Assembly: GCA_943736015.1 (NCBI GenBank)
Contig: OX031069.1
Span: 22,945,235 to 23,009,234, forward strand
Direction of reading: 5' to 3'
Source: Tridacna crocea
Lineage: Eukaryota > Mollusca > Bivalvia > Cardiida > Cardiidae
Length of the DNA stretch: 64,000 nt
The position numbers and the translations under genes are program-made. The notes below the pieces were generated by a model. The model was not told where the DNA came from. It saw only the letters and a list, made by a program, of their open reading frames with translations, and searched no databases. Below, piece by piece: positions 62,599 to 64,000 of this stretch (position 1 is its first letter; each line of letters starts with the position of its first letter).

Positions 62599-62840
62599 TA
62601 ATTCTATACCACACATACCAAAAAAGAAAAAACCCATTTAAAGTAGACAAATTGAAAGCATTTGCAGTCAACAAGCTAAATGTAGCTCTAAAAGATGTTT
62701 TCCCTCCATAAATTGGTTGAAAACATTGTAGGAAAAGGAGAAAATGCTGGTTACCAGCATTTTCTCCTTTTCCTACATTGTTTTCATGAGCCGTCCTAAT
62801 CAGTGTGGTCAAATCTCGGGAGTGTGTGATAAAGATTTAA
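62599..62840 (-). repeat. TTAA hairpin MITE
   Basis: The stem has the paired change CATTGTAGG / CCTACATTG. Right end GTGATAAAGATTTAA. Confidence 0.75.
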
Positions 62841-62857
62841 AGGTTTCAGCGACACAG

Positions 62858-62990
62858 AGCCACGGTAGCGCAGTCGTTAGCGTTCAGGACTAAAGATCAT
62901 GCGGTTTGTTGGTTCGAACCCCAGCTCGGCCAATTTCTTTCCGGGCATTGATGAAAGTCATAGCGACAGGATGGCATGGGTCGATACTTT
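62858..62990 (+). mobile_element. SINE with clear tRNA-like promoter
   Basis: Head GCCACGGTAGCGCAGTCG (A-box-like, 62866-62876), then GTTGGTTCGAACCCC (B box, 62911-62921) and CTCGGCCAATTTCTTTCC. After GCGACAGGATGG it switches into a CAGCCTGC-type repeat tail (CTTTTTTGCAGATGTATTA), a chimaera. Confidence 0.75.
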
Positions 62991-63657
62991 TTTGCAGATG
63001 TATTAGGCCAGATGCAATAAACCCCCTTTTCACAGAGAATGACTCATGTACCCGGTGGATTGATATGCAGCAGATCGGTACATTCATCTCCCGGAAAAAC
63101 GCAGGTTTACCGTTCTGAAAATTGAAAGGCTCCTCGAGCCTGGACGAGGTTAAATGAAGGTATGGGATCAGCCGAGTTGAGTTATGACGAATGGAAACAG
63201 AGGCGGTCATTATGAAAGAATCAGTTGTCAGCTTAAACTATGCATGTGCGAAAATTACAAGAATAACTGACCTCATAATCAATTTAGGGGTAAATAGTTC
63301 GATAAATCATGATTGTTTTTTACCAAACGATCAATAAAATCTGCAATAAAATTTATGGATGTGCTCATGAAACGACTGAGACTGCTGAGCGGCGTGGGCC
63401 GAGGATGGGCGAACTTGTTTGTCAGTAGATGAAAACAACATTCAAATGTGTTGAAATGGGCATTTATTAATGCCAGAAACATGAACAAATTTTATCTATA
63501 AAAGTACATATTAAAAAGAAAGAGAACATATTCAAACAGAATATTAAAACATGGGAAAGAACATTTATGATATAATAATGGATGATAGACTACTGACAAA
63601 GCTGGGTGGCAAGAGAAACCGCCACGAGACACACCCAGAAGAGATTAAGCATCTTAC

Positions 63658-63768
63658 CAGTTTCTGACGCATTCTCTTCAGCTCTAGACTTTTGCGATTT
63701 TGTTTGGAACTCTTTCGAACATAATCGCGGACAGTCAATCCATTGTTAATGAAATCGTGTAAACTCAT
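63658..63768 (-). CDS. Candidate 5' coding exon, unknown gene
   Basis: On -, ATG opens 37 codons (MSLHDFINNGLTVRDYVRKS, then SKQNRKSLELKRMRQKL) ending at donor CTG|GTAAGA. The peptide is basic and likely helical. The start codon lies within the inverted end (CATTTTCGAAAGCC) of the repeat to the right, so coding status is uncertain. An in-frame upstream ATG exists at 63798. Confidence 0.3.
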
Positions 63769-64000
63769 TTTCGAAAGCCAAGGCTGATGACGATTCACTA
63801 CGCGACTCTACCCTTGGCGGATCGAGCTTAATTTTTACATTCCCCCATACGCTTTTTCATTGGATGCAGCCAGCTCTAACTGCAACGAATGAAAGAAAAA
63901 TAGAATAAGATCGCTACCTTTCGAATAGAAGGGAAATATGGAAACCCACGTGGATGTCTGCTTATCGCTTCATGTCTATTCGGTTTGTAAAACGATATTT
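63763..64000. mobile_element. CATCTTCGCAAGCC-family element, cut by the window edge
   Basis: CATTTTCGAAAGCCAAGGCT, CTACTCTACCCTTGGCGGAT-like sequence and GCTTATCGCTTCATG / GGTTTGTAAAACGATAT match the copies at 33821 and 36875. Confidence 0.65.

Noticed and set aside
840-62840. CRISPR array or prokaryotic attenuators to explain the repeated hairpins
   Set aside because: Copies are dispersed, in both orientations, up to kilobases apart and flanked by TTAA, in clearly intron-containing animal DNA.
34377-62840. Hairpin MITE copies as microRNA genes
   Set aside because: The stems could fold if transcribed, but dispersed multi-copy transposon structure explains them. Small-RNA data would be needed.
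59015-63000. Functional tRNA genes
   Set aside because: The A- and B-box-like heads run into a shared SINE body and do not form a convincing cloverleaf.

Overview
The window is animal nuclear DNA: AT-rich, with small exons, GT-AG introns of mixed phase and very dense short repeats. The repeat types (pearl/DINE-like elements with ~156-bp tandem cores, a CTCACCTGAG / GTCC-rich element, and palindromes built on AGCCTGCGCAG) point to a bivalve mollusc. From memory only, a heterodont such as Dreissena is my best guess; the species is not proven.

Genes. (1) A three-exon piece of a TMEM177-like mitochondrial membrane protein runs on + at 2010-9249; its first exon is not found. (2) A complete 10-exon peroxisomal 3-ketoacyl-CoA thiolase (ACAA1 type, 429 aa, N-terminal PTS2 signal, both active-site cysteines) runs on - from 29126 to 13268, tail-to-tail with gene 1. 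(3) Head-to-head with it, starting 864 bp away across a gap carrying CACGTG and TGACGTCA sites, is an 11-exon + strand gene (29991-47332). It encodes an unrecognised 365-aa type I membrane protein: signal peptide, eight-cysteine ectodomain, Thr run, one membrane span, and a six-tyrosine tail with TLYENV (ITSM/Grb2-like) and YAIL motifs. (4) An intronless, divergent but binding-competent 14-3-3 gene lies on - at 51180-50458. Three isolated exon-like segments (50112-50193, 55601-55712, 63658-63768) may belong to further genes.

Repeats dominate the rest. Roughly 70 complete or broken copies of one ~225-bp element occupy perhaps a quarter of the window. Its ends are TTAACCCTTTACCA / TGGTAAAGGGTTAA and its centre is a ~64-bp palindrome. 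A copy nested inside another copy shows duplication of TTAA, so I call it a piggyBac-like MITE (here 'TTAA hairpin MITE'). Strand convention for this family: '+' means the CACAATCCCGACTTTT end is on the left, '-' means the ACAAAATTTTAGACTGG end is on the left. Other mobile elements are four Helentron/pearl-like elements, three Mutator-like elements with perfect 9-bp target duplications, a tRNA-derived SINE family, several unrelated TIR elements, large palindromes and a 27-bp minisatellite. Many are nested in each other, which gives a relative insertion order.

All gene models were spliced by eye. Reading frame and exon phase close exactly for genes 2 and 3 (1290 and 1098 coding bases), which is strong internal support. 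No RNA evidence or database search was available.
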